From contig NC_077242.1 of assembly GCF_947179165.1 (NCBI RefSeq), forward strand, positions 23,451,097-23,515,096: 64,000 bases of DNA, written 5' to 3'. Positions within the stretch are counted from its first letter, which is position 1. The number at the start of each line of letters is the position of its first letter. The notes under the pieces were generated by a model. The model did no database searches. It was not told the DNA's origin and worked only from the letters and a program-made list of their open reading frames with translations. The translations under genes and the position numbers were made by a program. This stretch comes from Solanum dulcamara. Its lineage: Eukaryota > Streptophyta > Magnoliopsida > Solanales > Solanaceae. Shown piece by piece: positions 59,046 to 64,000 of the stretch.

Positions 59046-60481
59046 ATACGTATCATAACATAGTAATCATAGTTAATATACATCATAGACATTATCATAG
59101 GTTTGAAATCATAGAGTAGATTATTTTCATAACATAAGTGCAATGTGATTATTGTCCTTTCACATTAAAATCATACATACATAGTTCATATCATTAGGCC
59201 TTAAGGAACCACATTGGGCCCTAAGTCACCTTTTCCTTAATTTGCATGAAAATCATAATTCGAAACATACTTATAGTCTATGATCATAATTGAAATATAT
59301 AATCATAATTCATACTTGAAAATTAGGGTAAAACATGAGTACATGATCAATTGACTTGAAAATCATGAAATTAACTTGAAAACATGCATAATCATATACT
59401 TTCTATCAGCTCATACATAATTCATAAAGATAATATCATTTGGAAGTATAATTTAAAATACTCATAATTCATATAATGAACCCTAGAGATAAATGTAGGA
59501 GAATTAATATAAAAACTCTTCAATTCAATACAATAACCATCAATTTATATTAAAATAGATTCATAACCATAAGTAGAATCATAATTTATGCAATTTAATA
59601 AGAATTAAATAAAACTCATAATGAGATCATGAACCCTAAGTTTCATGTAAGAGGATTTATTGGAAAATCATTGAAATTAGGCAATATCATCAAATTCACA
59701 TATATTTGAGTAGAAAATTATGTAATTATACTCAATTGATGAAATTGAAAGAAAATTCATAGAACCCATGAAAGTACATACTTTAATTGATTTAAAAAGT
59801 AGTAAATTATTTGGGCTCCATGGGTAAAAGTACCCTAGGATCAAATACCGACATATTTTGAGTGAGAAGATAAGAGAATTTTGAAGAATTTGAGAGTTTT
59901 GATGGAGAGTTTGAGTGGAGTTCTTGGATGTATTCAATGGAGTCCTTGAGAGTCTTTTGTAGAGAGAGAAATATTTGAGTAGGTGAATTATAGAAGAATG
60001 AATGAATTTAGAGGTTTACGTTAATTTACAGAGTTGAATTAGGTCCTAAAAATAGCCAGACTCATTAACTAATAATTTGAGAAATGTCTAAAGTAACCCC
60101 ACTTTAAACCGAACTTAGAAACATGTAAATCGTATTTGGAAAATGCATTTTATGAAATATAAGTTAAATCGCATTCCTTGAATGCGTTTTATGCCTAATT
60201 TTCCCTGAAAGTGATATTTGGCCAGATTTTGCATAAAATTGCACTATGGGGGAGAAGGTCTGTGATGTGGACTTGCCGCGCACTCTCCTGTTTTGTGAAA
60301 TTCTTGAAAACTTCATCTTTCGATACACGAGTCCTAAAAATCCACTGAGATTATTTTTCTAATGCTTTTGACCCCCTGATCGATATTCCAAACTCGAATT
60401 TGCCAAAAAGATTAGGATAATGTGTTAGGCAAGCAACCTATTTCAAAGGCATTTTAAGGCATTGTGAGCATTTTTGAGGAA
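59046..60481 (-). repeat. Probable minus-strand LTR fragment
   Basis: Its right end read on the minus strand is TGTAACATTCCTC (from 60488), an LTR-type start. The rest is AT-rich with many 'aatcataattc' phrases and no coding signal. It may be the 5' LTR of the element whose RT is at 58567-59045, with gag deleted; the two are joined without a primer site. Confidence 0.4.
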
Positions 60482-62638
60482 TGTTACACCTTACGAATTG
60501 TCTCTACTCGTATATACGAGTCATAGATGGAGTCTTAGGTATTTAATAGGAACAAAGATCGTAAGAGGTCCTACGAGTCAACATTATGACTCGTAGTTTA
60601 TTTGACGGGTCGTAACACTGACCCATAACCCCACTTCAAAGGCCCATATTTCAGAATTCCTCAACATCGAGTCTACGGATTGACAGGAGGATTCAAAGGA
60701 TTTGTTGCGAATAGTAGACATGACTCATAAACAAAGTTTAGAAGCTCTCAAGTTTGCAGGTTTTGTGACCTACAGGACGAATGCACTTTACGATTTATTG
60801 TCATGAAGACGTCGTAGAAATGACTCATTTGCAAACTTCAAAGACTTGAAATTTAACCATTTTCTCAGACCTACAAGGTGATTTATCTTGAAGACTCGTC
60901 ATCACTTCTCCGACTCGTATAATCGTCTTGTAAGTCTGAATCCGAAGTTTTAATGAAGGTTAGTTATGTCATTTCCCAAATTCAGTTTAATAAACCTAAA
61001 CACAATTATGGCTAAGTTCAATCCTATATCTACCCAATTTTTTAAAATTTTCCTCATTCTAAATCATTCTTCTAAAGATCTCTAAGGCAAGCAACTCAAT
61101 TATCTCAAGGATTCTTCTTTAAGCTCAAGCTAGGGTTTCATATTTCACCAAGGTTTATTCTTCAAATTTGAGTAATTTCAATCAAGGTATGTGGGGATTA
61201 ATTCATGGGTTCCTTTCACCAATGGAATCCCAAAGTTTTCTCACTTTCCCTTTAAATTTCAAATTGATTAAGAACCCTAGTTTTGATGAATTGCATTGGG
61301 TTGTTTCAATTCTTTTTTAATTTAGTATCAATGATTATTCTAAGCATGTATTTACATAAATTACATAATTTTATTTTGAATTATGAATTCCCACGGATAA
61401 ATCTATCCCAATTATGATTTTAAGGTTCAAAAATAATTTTCATGAGTTGACTATGAGTTCAATGATTTTCAAGGAAAGTGTTCATAATTTAAAGTTGAGA
61501 TTATGATTTTTAATGATGAAGTTATTATCAAAGAAAGTTATTATGGTGTGATAAGTCTAATTCTCACACAATCATGCTAAACATGGTAATAAGTACAATT
61601 ATCATTGAAGTTATAGATTCTTATGAATTACTAAAGTTAATGAGCTACTCCCAATATGTTTTATATAGATAGATTGATAGGTTGTTACTATCTTTCCCTA
61701 TTATGCTATGATGATTTTTTATGAGTTTCAATTGGAATATTGACTAAGCACCGAGAGGACTTCTAGGTGGGTTTTGGTCCGGTAACGCAGTTAGTTACCC
61801 AATGGATTCCTAGTAGCAACCTAAAGACCCAAGCTACATTGCCCGCATAGAATTGCCTTTATGACCTAGTTAGTGAATCCACACATAGCACAGTTGAGTT
61901 AAGTTGAGTACCATGATGGAGTATACCCTGGAAAGGTAGCCTCCCCCTTCTCGATAAGGGTTCCATCAGATTCCAAGTTATAGCTCGCATGGTCTTAAGA
62001 TATCGGTTAACGGTCTTATCCCACACAATTTAAAGTTAATCTATGAATTTATCATGAAGTCTTATGATATGCATTGACCAAGAGTTTTCATATGTTTTCA
62101 AATATTTTAAGCCTTACTCATTTTCATTATGATTGGTCATGCATCTTATGGCATATTGTTCACGTTCCTTTACTTGTTCATGCATATCTTACATAATTAA
62201 TACCTTCTATGAACTAACAAAAATTTTGCTTACATTGTCTCATAATGTAGGGGCGGACAACACTCACGACCATCTTCTTTGTGGCTAGAGTTACTTTATA
62301 TATTTAAAGTTGGTGAGTCCTCATTTTATCGAGCACAACAAATTTTATTCTCGTTGTTTACTTAACTTTCTTTTATTATTTAGGGCGAGCTAGGATCTTA
62401 TCTTAAACACCTATTAAAGATTAAACTAGAGGCATGTTTAGATGGTATTATGATGTAGTCCATTCGGACAATGGTTGATTAATTTTATCCCTTAGTCCCA
62501 TTTCTTTGAGTTGTTACTTCTATGTATATTTTTATATTTCTTTAGCTTATGTATGCGATGTATGCTAAGATGGATTGGTTGGGCTCCATCGCATCTTTAT
62601 CATCATGTCATGACTTGGTTGTATTTTGGTTCGTGACA
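60482..62638 (+). repeat. 5' LTR of a + strand gypsy element
   Basis: It probably starts TGTTACACC (60482) and clearly ends GGTTCGTGACA (62638), followed by a primer site. About 2.16 kb. The U3 (60500-60960) is dense in ACTCGTA/TACGAGT words in both orientations. The left end overlaps the inverted LTR start at 60488 by seven bases, so it could be off by a few bases. Confidence 0.65.
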
Positions 62639-62642
62639 AACT

Positions 62643-62654
62643 TGATATCAAAGC
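62643..62654 (+). other. Primer-binding site, initiator tRNA-Met type
   Basis: TGATATCAAAGC lies four bases after the LTR end and differs from TGGTATCAGAGC at two positions. Confidence 0.75.
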
Positions 62655-62839
62655 ACAAAGTTTAGATGAGTCCTAGTAAGTCTAACATGCCGTGTTAAGT
62701 AGAGTCTTATTCATTGGTATGAAGTGTGCCACATCCATGAATAGGAGTATACGAAATATCTTAGGAAAATCTCACTTTTTTCAAGATCTATGTAGAGTAA
62801 TAGGGTGGTTAAATACTTCCCTCTATGCTTGTTCTTTGT

Positions 62840-63816
62840 GATTTTCTGAAAATACCTTCCCGAAGATACCCTTCTAGAAAGAATGTGGTTGAAGAGGAGA
62901 AATAAGCTCCGAATGATCCTTTGAATGATCAAGCCTCCAACACCGAGTTTCTAGCGACCTTTTAAGTACTTGCTCAATCCATTACAGCTCAAGCCAATCG
63001 TGAAGTTGTTTTTCCTGTGAACCCAAATGTGGGTACAATAGTGATAAGAGTTTGTGATCTCATAAGGATGAATTCTCCAGAGTTTTGGGGTTCCAAGGTG
63101 GAATAGGATCCATAAGAATTTGTTGATAACATTCAAAAGATCATGAAAATTATGGGGGTTAGCTCGGTTGAGAGGGTGGAGTTGGCGACGTATCAATTGA
63201 ATGGTGTTGCCCAAATTAGTTTTGATCAATAAAAGAGTGAGAGTCTTAGAGAGGCGGATCCCGTGACTTGGGATGAGTTCAAAGGGGTATTTCTTGATTT
63301 CTTATTCTCGTTGGAGTTCAGGGAGGCAAAGGTATAATAATTCATCAACCTTAAGCAAGCTGGTATGAGTGTGAGATAATATTCCCTCAAGTTTACTCAA
63401 TTGTCAAAATACACTCCATTTATGGTTGCCTACTCAAGAGATCGTATGAGAAAGTTTGTGTTAGGTATGTTGTATATGGTCTCAAAGGAGAGTAAGATGG
63501 CTATGTTGATTCGGGAGATGAACATCTCTAGACTTATGACCTATGTAGAGAAAATAGAGAGTGAGAAGCTAAAGGAGAAAACTAGGGAGTCCAAGAGGCC
63601 AAGGATTGATGGTGGTGATTTCTCTCATTGTAAATCCGGAGGTAGTGGATGTCCTTATTTTCGCTAAAGGTATTTCGGCCAAGTCTTCAAATGCCACTAC
63701 TCCAAGGTTTGACAAGGATAGGGTGCCAAACCTAAGCATCAAGGAAGTTCTCCTATTGGCCAAGTTACTCCTACATGCAAAAAGTGTGGCAAGAACCACA
63801 AGGGTGAGTGTTTGGT
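62840..63816 (+). pseudogene. gag of the right-hand gypsy element
   Basis: Capsid sequence is readable with at least six in-frame stops (for example in the 63100-63120 region and at 63229-63231): [18 protein letters not shown] near 63051-63105, VELATYQLNGVAQI near 63178-63216, then the open stretch 63401-63667 (SKYTPFMVAYSRDRMRKFVLG). After a frame change the nucleocapsid begins with CKKCGKNHKGEC at about 63775-63810, the first of the two zinc motifs usual for this gag type. It is cut there by the LTR at 63817. The gag resembles that at 53870-54780, not the MVRTRE type at 5888. Confidence 0.8.
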
Positions 63817-64000
63817 GTTATACCCCGTACCTTTGTGCTTCATAACGCTTTATTAAGCTTCTTGAAAGGTGCCATGTGATCAATATTAATTCTAATGTTA
63901 TCAAATAACTCTAAGAAAGGAAGGATGTGATGCCCCATAGTAGTGAAGGTTGGAAATAGAGTTATAAGGATTAGAAGGGAGTTAGAGGCAAAGTAATGAG
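63817..64000 (+). repeat. Start of an LTR running off the right edge
   Basis: Starts TGTTATACCCC. On the opposite strand its sequence matches the last 200 bases of the LTRs ending at 12292 and 16519 ('cttagagttatttgata', 'cttttcaagaga/cttaa', 'ggcataaca' equivalents), so it is the same LTR family in + orientation. The preceding five bases TTTGG (63812-63816) are the expected target duplication. Confidence 0.75.

Overview
The window looks like a gene-poor, transposon-rich stretch of a plant nuclear genome. Composition is AT-rich, the only host-type gene has short plant introns, and nearly everything else is LTR retrotransposon. The family mix (Tekay/Del-like Ty3-gypsy chromoviruses, a TTG-tailed SINE, a Stowaway-type MITE with a CTCCCTCCGT terminus) points to a dicot, most likely Solanaceae. 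The family-level assignment is inference from recognised repeat types, not from a database search.

Layout. 1-3010: gene-free, with one CACTA-type transposon terminus at 1759. 3656-20250: a Ty3-gypsy chromovirus on the + strand, complete end to end (LTRs 3656-5668 and 18205-20250, 5-bp target duplication CCCAT), itself inserted in an older minus-strand LTR (3011-3655 plus 20251-22775). Its RNase H is split by a second, coding-free LTR element on the minus strand (9130-16519, target duplication CTTTA) with ~3.1-kb LTRs and only 1.1 kb of internal DNA. 23250-28330: a truncated gypsy copy (LTR, gag, protease) butted against two LTR fragments in opposite orientations. 28331-32288: AT-rich DNA with a MITE, a short coding-like fragment and two tandem-repeat arrays built on TGATACAT.

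32360-35440 holds the only host gene: an aleurain-like (cathepsin H-type) vacuolar cysteine protease with seven exons and intact splice sites. It carries one in-frame TAG exactly where the oxyanion-hole Gln should be, three codons before CGSCW. Intron 1 contains a ~1.4-kb inverted-repeat transposon with a smaller MITE inside. Downstream (35470-39102) lie a SINE fragment, a MITE and a Helitron-type 3' end.

39103-64000 is again retrotransposon mosaic: a Ty1-copia reverse transcriptase fragment, tandem LTR copies, a minus-strand element arranged LTR-internal-LTR-internal (44430-53645) whose non-coding modules match the 9130-16519 element, a decayed gypsy gag-pol (53646-57500), minus-strand LTR and RT fragments (57501-60481), and a + strand gypsy 5' part (LTR, primer site, gag; 60482-63816) cut at its zinc finger by an LTR running off the right edge.

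All pol and gag genes seen carry stops, frameshifts or catalytic substitutions, so no element here looks autonomous. I found no operon, CRISPR array, tRNA or rRNA. Similarity statements rest on reading by eye; divergence values were not computed.
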